Of a DNA stretch of 64,000 bases, positions 7,578 through 17,975 are shown in pieces. Under the pieces are notes generated by a model, which had not been told where the DNA came from, made no database searches, and worked only from the letters and a program-made list of their open reading frames with translations. The stretch's first letter is position 1. The number at the start of each line of letters is the position of its first letter. The position numbers and the translations under genes are program-made. This DNA is from Aplectana chamaeleonis (lineage: Eukaryota > Nematoda > Chromadorea > Rhabditida > Cosmocercidae), in NCBI GenBank assembly GCA_029168955.1, contig JAPDOI010001076.1, positions 162,521 to 226,520 on the forward strand, in the 5' to 3' direction.

Positions 7578-8686
7578 CATTCATTCATTCAACGACTTTA
7601 TTGTGGAAATAAAGAAACATACTTATACACGTATGTGAATGAGATTCTTTGTTAAAGTAAAAAAAAAGATGCATAACAATGGCAGAAGTGAGAAGGGGAC
7701 AAAATATGATTTTTTTTGCAGAGGAAATTTTCCTTTTTACAATTCGAATGACATCTTGACACCAGAATAGGGAGCGAGAGAATCGGAGAGATGGATAAAG
7801 GCAGGGACATGGTCACTTGACAAAGCCGTTGAGGTAGACCATGAGCAGGAGTTAGAAAGGTTGGACGAGACAAGAGATATGTCTGGGCTAGAGGATCGGC
7901 AGTTGGCAGGGAGACGAGTGGGCTGATCATCGTTTAGGATGACCGGGTTGCACTCATCTGCCCATTCTTTGACGTCATTTCCTCTAGCATCAGAATCAAG
8001 CGACGAGCAGAACGTGTGAGCGTTGAAATCACCCGTGAAAACGACCGAGAATGAGAGGTAGCAGTCGCTCAGCTGCTTAAAAAGTGGGATAGGATTGTAA
8101 GATGAAGGGTATGAAGGTGTAGGTGGAATGTATATGTTGAAAAGAGAAAGGGGTGTTTTTAGAGGGAGTTGGATTGGAAGGTACTCGAGAGTACCGTCCG
8201 TGGGGGTGCTGGGAATGAGGTGTGAGGGAAGTGAAGATAAAACGAAAGTGGAAACTCCTCCGCCAAGAGTTGACCTTGGAGGGGGGCGATTGGAGTTGGA
8301 GGAATCAGAGGTGGTAGGTGAGGAGCACAAAACACATCGAAAAGAAGAGTTATGATGCCTAACAGAGCTGAGGCCCGAACAGGAGAGATGCACCCACCTT
8401 TGGCATCAGAAGCACTGGACGCTTGTGTTTCTCCATGTGACATCCATGCCGCACGTGGCGCATGGGTACATCTGAGCGGGTCCAGGATTCCTCTCCACAC
8501 CGGCCCTTTGTAAGAGAATCCGAAGGAGAGCTGCGGCCGGCCGGCATCACTCCCATGACAAAAATCCTCTTTGTGGAGAGGATGACGTTGGTTTGCAAGA
8601 AGGCGATCTTCTTTCCTCCACACTGCCACGGCACGACGTACGACATCTCGGCAGCGCGGTCGAAGCCGATCGTGAGTGGGTTTTCC
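7578..8686 (-). mobile_element. Non-LTR retrotransposon, element C (family 2)
   Basis: On the minus strand: 2A-like motif and PHD finger (about 8520-8340), endonuclease (8330-7745), then directly a 3' UTR with the ACATAC...GTATGT hairpin and an AATAAAG-(GAAT)n tail ending at 7578. The whole RT region is deleted and so is the start of the endonuclease. It is the closest relative of element B. The 5' limit is uncertain: similarity to B ends near 8620, and an inverted repeat begins at 8687. Confidence 0.78.
7737..8520 (-). pseudogene. PHD-endonuclease remnant of element C
   Basis: The frame holds the leucine-rich LLRILLQRAGVERNPGP (2A-like), CATCGMDVTW, a TGA stop at 8408-8406 where B has Gly, then WVHLSCSGL and FRCVLCSS of the PHD finger. 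After SNSNRP it jumps to STLGGGVSTFV, so the catalytic N-terminal strand of the endonuclease (INGLRAKL...QETEL in B) has been deleted in frame. The rest is readable: VVFTGDFNAHTF, NCRSSSPDISLVSS and SSDHVPAFI, that is, the GDFNAH and SDH motifs. The frame stops at 7737, where the RT should begin. Confidence 0.75.
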
Positions 8687-8795
8687 TAGTCCCGCCGACG
8701 ACTTTTCTCTCATTGTTTGGAATTCTTCAGCCAGTATACAGTCCAATCGGGTATAAAATATCAAAGGAAAGCTAAAAAATCGTCGGCGAGACTAA
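8687..8795. repeat. Small inverted repeat
   Basis: TAGTCCCGCCGACGACTTT (from 8687) is mirrored by AAATCGTCGGCGAGACTA near 8776-8794, giving a ~109-bp foldback unit next to the 5' side of element C. Possibly a tiny MITE. Confidence 0.5.
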
Positions 8796-9448
8796 AAAAA
8801 TTCACTTGTGACCTAATTTAATCGCGCGATGCGGTCGCCCATCCGGCTTACTTTTTCCTAGATAGGTCATACTTGGAAACTGTGCACAATGTTTAGTTTC
8901 AGCTATTTTGAAAAAAATCAACCTTAATTTGTAGATAATGCCTATTGCGAAGCCGATCGAACACTGACTAGAAAATGCCGTCAAATGCGAGGTAAGAGAA
9001 GCTGAAACAATAGAAAAACAATAGTGACTTGATAAATGCATAACCAACCTCTTCTCCAATCGTTCCCGCCACTATTGTCGTCTCTTTCATCCGTTTCACT
9101 CCTTTGGCGTCATCGGAAAATTTCGCTACGTCATCATTCATCTTAACTGCCAGCTGCCTGGTGAAGACATGCTGAAAAGTATTTTTCAGAACAACGACTT
9201 TGAGAAAGCAAACACAATAGAGAAATCCTTCAGTACACAGCGTCGCTGTTCTTGGAACGATCGATAACGGTCCAACTTGGCAGCGACAGCGATTTCGGGT
9301 TCTTGAGCGTCGCTTGCAGTGCGTCGCGGCGGGTTTACGTCGCAGCGACTGAGGCTGCAGCGATCTGGCAACGACAGCGATTTTGCTCTCATTGGCAGCG
9401 CGGTTGTCGCCTACACGAAGGCAATGAGCCGATTGATGACAACCGATG
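8796..9448. other. Unassigned interval
   Basis: No credible coding region or RNA gene is seen. Around 9280-9390 the sequence is rich in GCAGCGACAGCGATTT-like words repeated with divergence. The rest looks like ordinary non-coding DNA. Confidence 0.5.
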
Positions 9449-10068
9449 ATTCTATCAAAAAGGGGTCTTCCAAGCGAAAGAGGTTTGGTTGGCGTCAGAA
9501 ACGTCCCAACAAAAAGAGAACAATAGGTAAGTAGATTGAGGAGAGTCTACAAAAAGTGAACAATATTCTCTGAGAGTAATTTTTCTTGGTGAACACTTCT
9601 TAACAGCGGAAACAAACCGTTGTGGCATTTTACGATGATGAGTATAGTGTCTTTCGGAAAAAGCACTTCTATTCGTTTAGCGAGATTTTACGGGATTACT
9701 CTTGCTTAATGCTGTATTTCTATTTTATTGTTTTGCTTCTCCTTACAGCAAGACCTAACCGTCTGTCTAAGTCTTTGCGACGTCATCTTCTATTCTGATG
9801 GTAAGAGTTAGGTTTACATGCACATACGTTTAAACGGTTCTTGCGTAATCAAGACCATTATTGGAACCACAGAAAGCTTCTGTGTAGAACACCGCAACGG
9901 TTTGTTTTCGCTGTTAAGAAGTGTTCACCAAGAAAAATTACTCTCAGAGAATATTGTTCACTTTTTGTAGACTCTCCTCAATCTACTTACCTATTGTTCT
10001 CTTTTTGTTGGGACGTTTCTGACGCCAACCAAACCTCTTTCGCTTGGAAGACCCCTTTTTGATAGAAT
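9449..10068. mobile_element. Foldback element with 160-bp perfect inverted arms
   Basis: The left arm 9449-9608 is, by reading, the exact reverse complement of 9909-10068. Similarity continues with a few mismatches to about 9628 and 9889. The ~260-bp centre (9629-9888) is not palindromic and shows no long frame. The arms start ATTCTATCAAAAAGGGG. The perfect arms imply recent insertion or arm-to-arm correction. A transcript through it would form a long double-stranded RNA. No transposase is encoded; target duplication not identified. Confidence 0.8.
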
Positions 10069-10204
10069 TGTTCACTTTTTATTGATATTACGAAGTAATA
10101 TCTCTGAAAAATCTTCAATTTTTTTCAAATAGCATGGATTGCTATAATAATCAGTGAGCAACAAACGTATTGCGCACGCTACAAATGAAGCGCTATTCAC
10201 TTTC

Positions 10205-13200
10205 CACGACGTCCTGATGACGTCATCAGATGCACTATGTACTTTACATGACACCATGATGACGTCATCAGATGCACTATGTTCTTTACATGACATCTAA
10301 TGACGTCATCAGATGCCCTATGTACTTTACGTGACATCCTGACGACGTCATCAGATGCCCTATGTACTTTACATGACACCCTGATGACGTCATCAGATGC
10401 CCTATGTACTTTACATGGCATCCTGATGACGCCATCAGATGCCCTATGTACTTTACATGACATCCTAATGACGTCATCAGATGCCCTATGTACTTGCTAG
10501 ATGACACCATGATGACGTCATCAGATGCCCTGTACTTTGCATGACACTCTGATGACGTCATCAGATACCCTATGTACTTTATATGACACCCTGATGACGT
10601 CATCAGATGCCCTGTACTTTGCATGACACTCTGATGACGTCATCAGATGCCCTATGTACTTTACATGACACCCTTATGACGTCATCAGATGCCCTATGTA
10701 CTTTACATGACACCTTGATGACGTCATCAGATGCCCTATGTACTTTACATGACATCCTGATGACGTCATCAGATGCCCTATGTACTTTACATGACATCCT
10801 GATGACGTCATCAGATGCCCTATGTACTTTACATGACATCCTGATGACGTCATCAGATGCCTATGTACTTTACATGACACCCTGATGGCGTCATCAGATG
10901 CCCTATGTACTTTACATGACACCCTGATGACGTCATCAGATGCCCAATGTACTTTACATGACATCCTGATGACGTCATCAGATGCCCTATGTACTTTACA
11001 TGACACCCTGATGACGTCATCAGATGCCCTATGTACTTTACATGACACCCTGATGACGTCATCAGATGCCCTATGTACTTTACATGACACCCTGATGACG
11101 TCATCAGATGCCCTATGTACTTTACATGACACCCTGATGACGTCATCAGATGCCCTATGTACTTTACATGACATCTTGATGACGTCATCAGATGCCCTAT
11201 GTACTTTACATGACACCCTGATGACGTCATCAGATGCCCTATGTACTTTACATGACATCTTGATGACGTCATCAGATGCCCTATGTACTTTACATGACAC
11301 CCTTATGACGTCATCAGATGCCCTATGTACTTTACATGACACCTTGATGACGTCATCAGATGCCCTATGTACTTTACATGACACCCTGATGGCGTCATCA
11401 GATGCCCTATGTACTTTACATGACACCCTGATGACGTCATCAGATGCCCTATGTACTTTACATGACATCCTGATGACGTCATCAGATGCCCTATGTACTT
11501 TACATGACACCCTGATGACGTCATCAGATGCCCTATGTACTTTACATGACACCCTGATGACGTCATCAGATGCCCTATGTACTTTACATGACACCCTGAT
11601 GACGTCATCAGATGCCCTATGTACTTTACATGACATCCTGATAACGTCATCAGATGCCCTATGTACTTTACATGACACCTTGATGACGTCATCAGATGCC
11701 CTATGTACTTTACATGACACCCTGATGACGTCATCAGATGCCCTATGTACTTTACATGACATCCTGATGACGTCATCAGATGCCCTATGTACTTTACATG
11801 ACACCCTGATGACGTCATCAGATGCCCTATGTACTTTACATGACACCCTGATGGCGTCATCAGATGCCCTATGTACTTTACATGACACCCTGATGGCGTC
11901 ATCAGATGCCCTATGTACTTTACATGACACCCTGATGACGTCATCAGATGCCCTATGTACTTTACATGACACCCTGATGACGTCATCAGATGCCCTATGT
12001 ACTTTACATGACACCCTGATGACGTCATCAGATGCCCTATGTACTTTACATGACACCCTGATGACGTCATCAGATGCCCTATGTACTTTACATGACACCC
12101 TGATGACGTCATCAGATGCCCTATGTACTTTACATGACATCCTGATGACGTCATCAGATGCCCTATGTACTTTACATGACATCCTGATGACGTCATCAGA
12201 TGCCCTATGTACTTTACATGACACCTGATGACGTCATCAGATGCCCTATGTACTTTACATGACACCCTGATGGCGTCATCAGATGCCCTATGTACTTTAC
12301 ATGACACCCTGATGACGTCATCAGATGCCCTATGTACTTTACATGACACCCTGATGACGTCATCAGATGCCCTATGTACTTTACATGACATCCTGATGAC
12401 GTCATCAGATGCCCTATGTACTTTACATGACACCCTGATGACGTCATCAGATGCCCTATGTACTTTACATGACATCCTGATGACGTCATCAGATGCCCTA
12501 TGTACTTTACATGACATCCTGATGACGTCATCAGATGCCCTATGTACTTTACATGACACCCTGATGACGTCATCAGATGCCCTATGTACTTTACATGACA
12601 CCCTGATGGCGTCATCAGATGCCCTATGTACTTTACATGACACCCTGATGACGTCATCAGATGCCCTATGTACTTTACATGACACCCTGATGACGTCATC
12701 CGATGCCCTATGTACTTTACATGACACCCTGATGACGTCATCAGATGCCCTATGTACTTTACATGACACCCTGATGGCGTCATCAGATGCCCTATGTACT
12801 TTACATGACACCCTGATGACGTCATCAGATGCCCTATGTACTTTACATGACACCCTGATGACGTCATCAGATGCCCTATGTACTTTACATGACACCCTGA
12901 TGACGTCATCAGATGCCCTATGTACTTTACATGACACCCTGATGACGTCATCAGATGCCCTATGTACTTTACATGACATCCTGATGACGTCATCAGATGC
13001 CCTATTTACTTTACATGACACCCTGATGACGTCATCAGATGCCCTTTGTACTTTACATGACATCCTGATGACGTCATCAGATGCCCTATTTACTTTACAT
13101 GACACCCTGATGACGTCATCAGATGCCCTATGTACTTTACATGACATCTTGATGACGTCATCAGATGCCCTATGTACTTTACATGACATCTTGATGACGT

Positions 13201-13514
13201 CATCAGATGCCCTATGTACTTTACATGACACCCTGATGACGTCATCAGATGCCCTATGTACTTTACATGACACCCTGATGACGTCATCAGATGCCCTATG
13301 TACTTTACATGACACCCTGATGACGTCATCAGATGCCCTATGTACTTTACATGACACCCTGATGACGTCATCAGATGCCCTATGTACTTTACATGACATC
13401 TTGATGACGTCATCAGATGCCCTATGTACTTTACATGACATCTTGATGACGTCATCAGATGCCCTATGTACTTTACATGACACCCTGATGACGTCATCAG
13501 ATGCCCTATGTACT
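10205..13514. repeat. Satellite 1: 42-bp tandem repeat with CRE palindrome
   Basis: About 79 head-to-tail copies of a 42-bp unit. Each contains TGATGACGTCATCA, then GATGCCCTATGTAC and TTTACATGACA(C/T)CC. The first few units are more diverged (for example CACTATGTTC near 10280) and a few are short by 2 bp (near 10530 and 10610). The last unit stops within TATGTACT at 13514. Because 42 is divisible by three, several frames on both strands stay open for hundreds of codons; these are not genes. The embedded TGACGTCA is the canonical binding site of CREB/ATF bZIP factors. A minority of units carry GATGGCGTCA, which breaks the site. Confidence 0.95.
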
Positions 13515-14238
13515 GATAGCCTGCGACCACTGGCAGTGGCTAGTGGCGCGAGCGAGGAACGAGGGACGAGGAACGAGGAACAGGACACGAGGGACGCGTT
13601 ACAAGAAAAAACGCGAATTTTAGCTAAGCTTCCGCCGATCTAACTTTGTTAATTTTCAATCGATTTGGCTCAAATTTTGTCAGCGGGTGTCTTCTATACT
13701 CTCTCACTTATATCCAGAAGGAAATCTCTAGAAAATTTGTTTTACAGGTTTTATTAACTATTTTACCAAAATCTAAGTGATCACAAGTGCCAGGCAAAAC
13801 CAAACCTCTCCAGCCGCTTCGCGGCTGGAGCGATAACTAGAAATCATTCTGCGACTATTATTGGTCGCATCAAGAGCAGCAAAAAAATACAAAATAGAAC
13901 TTCTTAGTCGCGATGCAACGATCGCGGACATCTGTCCCGAACGTATCACAGTAGCACTTCAGGATGATGAATGAATGAAAATACAGCAATCGCCTCTCGC
14001 GGCGACGGAGCGTAACGACAGATAAACAAGGCCTTGACTGTGGGTCAGATTCAGATGCACACCAACTCATTCATGATCATGGTCTCACTCTCACTCACTA
14101 AGTGGGTCTCACTTTTTCTGATGAATCAGGTTATCTACCTGAAAACTTATGATAGGCAAAGACACAGCGCGGCATATATGGACGAGAGACGCGGACTATA
14201 CTGACCCGATGAACCATTTCGCGTAGGCTATATGCTCA
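13515..14238. other. Unassigned interval with a short hairpin
   Basis: Just after satellite 1 there is a purine-rich run of GAGGAACGAGGGAC-like words (13550-13590). A perfect 10-bp stem with a 3-base loop, CTCCAGCCGC-ttc-GCGGCTGGAG, lies at 13808-13830. No coding region is supported. Confidence 0.5.
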
Positions 14239-15071
14239 CAAGGGAAGTATACAAAGCGTAGGTCGGATCTGCGAAAACAAATTGAATTGCCAGTATCTCT
14301 TGGGCACCTATAGTAAAACTTTGCAGTACCCTGCCCCGAACGAAAAGGTAAGGGTACTATTAAAATTTTTTGAGGTGTTTTGAAAAAAATTCGGATTCTG
14401 CTCAAAACTTGTATGTACGGGGTAATCTAGGGACCTGAAAACGAATCTGGGGTACTCGAAAACTTTGGGAAATGGACAAATAAACCTCAGATTCGTGATG
14501 AGCGCTCCAAACCCACCCCCCCCTGCAGGAATTTTAAGCCAAATCTGGAAAATTTTTCTGAAGCGCTTTCAGAACCCCTAATTGATGTATGGTTTCCGTA
14601 TTCAATTGAGTTTGACGCATGGACCAAGCGGCTGGATATGCGGTGTTGGCGGTATCGCTGGCCAATGGGGTTTCGAATCGCGCGCGGCGATCTAAAGTCG
14701 CAACCCGGTTCATTCATCAGACTAAATTCTTTAGGTGAACTCTAGGTAACCGATCAACCGAAAATCCGTACAAGGCCAAAACGCTGTCAGTCTGCACAAG
14801 TTTGGAGAATGTGCTTTCACCCAAACATTGCTCAGAGGCGTTGTTTCGGGCGCTGAACACGACTCTGAGGTCCGTTTCCAGATTTTCGTAAGTTTACTGA
14901 GCGTTTTAGAATGTACAAAAGGGCAAAAAACGACCGTTTTGGGCTTATATCTTCTCGGAACCAGCGGCTTGGGACGGAGTACTGCGCTGTTTTACTACAG
15001 ATGCCCGAGACATACTAGCAATACAATTTCGTTTCCACAGATCCGACCTAGGCTTTGTATACTTAACTTGT
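14239..15071. repeat. Widely spaced inverted repeat
   Basis: The arms 14239-14332 and 14976-15071 are inverted copies at roughly 80% identity, both containing CAGATCCGACCTA and GCTTTGTATACTT in the appropriate orientation. The ~640 bp between them contains words of the CGAATCTG repeat family (about 14430-14480, 14860) that recurs at 20930-21120 and 29280-29780. Possibly an old TIR element. Confidence 0.55.
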
Positions 15072-15373
15072 CAAACGTACGCATGAGCAACATACTGACC
15101 CACCCCGGCCTTGAAAGAAGGATAGGAAGTACTGCGTCGGACGGGATATTGAACTCCCTTTATTTGCTCCACAAGGCAGCCAGGTCTGCGGGTTCCCGGT
15201 GATTGGGTGTTTCGTATCCTATTGATCTATAGTTATCCTCATGAGGGTGTCACCATTAGCCGTGTGACGCTATCGCTTCGCAGTTAGAATCATCTGATTT
15301 TTCTCATGTCTCGTGATCACTCCGAAAATTATTAAGTTAGGTCCCCGTCATAGTCGGCCGATCAGCTGCAGCC

Positions 15374-15700
15374 ACCCGGGTCGATACGTATGCAATGCAT
15401 TGGCACTCAGGTGGAACCCCCCCCCCGATGACGATGAGTCCGTAGTGCGCCCGCCTGCGGCGTCCTGTCCCGTCCGAGTCCATCCCGGTCGATACGTATG
15501 CAATGCATTGCGCACTCAGATGGAAAAATCCCCCCTATGAGTCCGGAGTGCACCCGCCTAATCCGTCCTGTCCCGTCCGTGTCCGTCCCGGTCGATACGT
15601 GTGCAATACATTGCTCATTGAGGTGGAAAATCCCCCAGTTGTGGCCGGACAGCGCCGTCCGCAGTGTGCTCGAGTGCGCCCGCCTAATCGATTTGCACTC
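15374..15700. repeat. Three-copy tandem repeat, ~105 bp
   Basis: The word GTCGATACG starts units at 15380, 15488 and 15591, giving spacings of 108 and 103 bp. Each unit continues with TGCAAT(G/A)CATTG, a GGTGGAA-like word, a C-run, and CGCCTAATC or a variant before TCCTGTCCCGTCC. GC-rich minisatellite; incidental open frames cross it. Confidence 0.75.
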
Positions 15701-16226
15701 AGCCGACATACTAGGGACGACGCTGGATCAAAAGGGACGGGAGAGGACGGAGTGCTCCAACAGAGCCGTAATTAAAAGCGTTGTGCGTGATTGCACCAAA
15801 CATCACAGTATACACATAATACGCTGATTTTCTCAGCGTCATACGACACTTTTTTGATTCAGATGGTACCAGGATTGTCAATGCGATCGTCGAGAATGCA
15901 TCCTATGTTTTGGACTTTACTGGAGAACCGCACCGAGCCCAATCCCCCACCCCCACCAAAATCTTCGCACCAACCCGAGGCTCTCCCCACCCCCTTCCAA
16001 ACTCAGGAAGGTTATGAGGTGTAGCTTGTCGCTGCAATGAGTGACAGTCATGACATTTAGCACAAATCGTGGCGAGACTAACATAGGTGCAACGGCCGTG
16101 GCCGTCGTACGAACAGATGGCGCGGGTCCGTGGCAGCGGCGGGTCGCGGAGGGCTGACATACTGCAAATGTATCGATGACTGTCGTTCCCCTGTCGCAGT
16201 CGCTGTGCAGCAAACTGCGACAGATA
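15701..16226. other. Unassigned interval
   Basis: No gene is seen. A cytosine-rich stretch (CCCCACCCCCACC, about 15943-15957) and GGCCGTGGCCGTCG near 16090 stand out in composition only. Confidence 0.4.
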
Positions 16227-16651
16227 TAAAGGCAGTGTCCACGATAAAAATCGTTCTCGAGTTTCCACCAGAAAGCGAAGGTTTCGAGTCTGACTGTTTC
16301 ATCAGTGAAGAAAGAATCATGAAAAACGCTGCGAGCATCCAAAATCAGCTTTTCTTCTTGTAAGCCACATTTCAACGATGGGTCAGTTGCGCGGGCATGG
16401 GCCTGAAGTAGACAGTGTGCGCAAATGCGCCCAATGCTAAAACTCAGCCGCGCTCGCGCTCCAATGCTTATAAAGAAGCGGACCAAACTGGTCCTCGAAA
16501 AACTCGACCGCGAGCGGACTTCGGAGCCGTATAGAGCTTTTTCGGGCTCGTCTTCGTTCGTTCTTTCGACCCCAGTACTCCAATGAGAACCTGAGCTTTC
16601 GATTTCCGGCCCAAACCCGTGGACGAAATTTATCGTGGACACTGCCTTTAA
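16227..16651. mobile_element. TTAA-type MITE, copy 4 (distinct subfamily)
   Basis: The left end reads ATAAAGGCAGTGTCCACGAT (the TTAA mutated to ATAA) and the right end ATCGTGGACACTGCCT-TTAA, a near-perfect TIR that also matches the ends of copy 3. The interior differs from copies 1-3, so it is a subfamily sharing termini. 425 bp, non-coding. Confidence 0.65.
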
Positions 16652-16880
16652 GCCCAGTACACCTGCCATTAGTCCGCCTCGCCCCATTATGACGAGCTTG
16701 TGGCGCCGTGGACGTTTTCGATGGCGAATTGCCAAGAAACTCCGTTACGTCCAGACTGATCGATTCGCGCACATATTCTTGTGTCGATGGTACAAGAGTG
16801 TCTTCTTGGAAGGTACAAGAGTGCAAACTCTGGGCGTAATCTACGTAAAAACGAAGGCTAAATTCGATGCATTGATCTCT

Positions 16881-16944
16881 CTGTCGCTAAACCCGTATAT
16901 TCTCGCTATAATTTTGTAGCGAGAATCTACAGATTTAGCGACAG
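16881..16944. repeat. 64-nt near-perfect hairpin
   Basis: An outer stem CTGTCGCTAAA/TTTAGCGACAG (11 bp) and inner stem ATTCTCGCTA/TAGCGAGAAT (10 bp) are separated by a partly paired 7/7 internal loop and closed by an 8-base loop. Size and shape resemble a small-RNA precursor, but a minimal palindromic transposon remnant is equally likely. Confidence 0.55.
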
Positions 16945-17238
16945 CCTGTGTTGAAATGCAATCTCAAACCCGCGCTGGCTAAGCGGAACGCAGAGATGCC
17001 GTTCGAACAGTGTTGGCCCAGTCAATCCACAGATAACTTGACACTTTGTGGGTGGCCGTGGAGGGCGACCCCGTGTCGCTTTCTGGAATACCTTGCTAAG
17101 AATAATTTTGACCGCTGGAATGCTGCTGGCCGTGGGGAAGGAACAGCGATGCGGTGGATCGCAGCTGTAACCGCCTTTCTAGTACGCATCAGGACTGAGT
17201 GGGTGGATCGCCGAGTGCTGTAACGAAAATTTGCGTAG

Positions 17239-17503
17239 TCCAGCGAGCCGTATCCGAACAATCCTCGCTGGTCTGCGATGCGGTCACTCCAGATATCTAA
17301 AGGCCTACACTCATAGGATTGACCAGTCAGTCCCAGATAAATGCCCCGATTGTCAATGTGCTGGACATGATTCATTGCATCTATTTTCATGTCCGGCCAG
17401 GTCTACAACCTTGTCTGCTCGAGATCTATGGTACAAGCCGTGTGAGGTGGCTAGCTTCCTACGCCTCTGATGCGATGCTCAGTTCATGGCTGACAAGGAT
17501 AAG
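17239..17503 (+). mobile_element. Family 1 non-LTR 3' fragment (element H) with target duplication
   Basis: This 265-bp insertion codes the last ~75 residues of the family 1 RT protein, starting near RIRTILAGLRCGH and including the zinc knuckle CPDCQCAGHDSLHLFSC, and ends at a stop at 17468-17470. It is nearly identical to 20610-20850 of element D. AATTTGCGTAG (17228-17238) and AATTTACGTAG (17504-17514) flank it, an 11-bp target duplication with one change. The 3' end GACAAGGATAAG replaces the AAG run of other copies. A typical 5'-truncated target-primed insertion. Confidence 0.82.
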
Positions 17504-17598
17504 AATTTACGTAGAATATGCGGGCGCTGTAGCTAAAATTTCACCAACTGATGCTAAACCTTCCGTAATTTACGTAATTCTAGTGTCAAATCTAGACT

Positions 17599-17646
17599 AG
17601 ATGCTTCTGAAACCCTGGACATCTCCGGTTTCTGTGTGAAGCATCT
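17599..17646. repeat. Short hairpin
   Basis: AGATGCTTC...GAAGCATCT outer arms and GAAACC...GGTTTC inner arms form a ~48-nt hairpin immediately left of the TA-ended foldback at 17650. Confidence 0.5.
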
Positions 17647-17649
17647 ACC

Positions 17650-17817
17650 TAAACTCTGGTACCCCCGTAGTGACCTGTTGATTTCGATTATCACAGCGCG
17701 GAGCGGTGGCTTTTTCGTCGGAACCTCCTTATCACTAGTTATATTTCACCGAGGCCCACCGCTCCGCTGCTGGTATTGATCGAAATCAACAGGTCACTAC
17801 GGCGGTACCAGGGTTTA
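17650..17817. mobile_element. TA-flanked foldback MITE
   Basis: TA-AACTCTGGTACC at the left and GGTACCAGGGTT-TA at the right open a ~60-bp inverted repeat that includes GTAGTGACCTGTTGATTTCG and GGAGCGGTGG. Total length is 168 bp. TA ends and high arm similarity suggest a non-autonomous mariner-like element. Confidence 0.7.
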
Positions 17818-17975
17818 CTTACACGCTGGCAGGGAAATAAAACGGAATAGTCCGAAAAATCACCAGAAATGCGCAAACGTAACACATCCACACAGCACTC
17901 GTTTCAACCACTACATAGATACTTACAAGTTGTTAGGTGAGCGAAATTCTGACGTGAGCTAGAACTTCTTAGGCA

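Noticed and set aside
10205..13514. Satellite 1 considered as a CRISPR array
   Set aside because: Units are contiguous and near-identical with no unique spacers, and the DNA is eukaryotic.
10674..13643. Open frames of 447-761 codons on both strands of satellite 1
   Set aside because: Same cause as in satellite 2: period 42, low-complexity 14-residue repeats, open on both strands.
13808..13830. Perfect 10-bp hairpin considered as a transcription terminator
   Set aside because: Rho-independent terminators are bacterial; there is no U-run and no neighbouring gene, and similar GCGG-rich hairpins occur elsewhere in this eukaryotic DNA.
15917..16735. 272-codon minus-strand frame with no recognised domain
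   Set aside because: It covers the TTAA MITE at 16227-16651 and unrelated flanks, with no homology or composition favouring coding.
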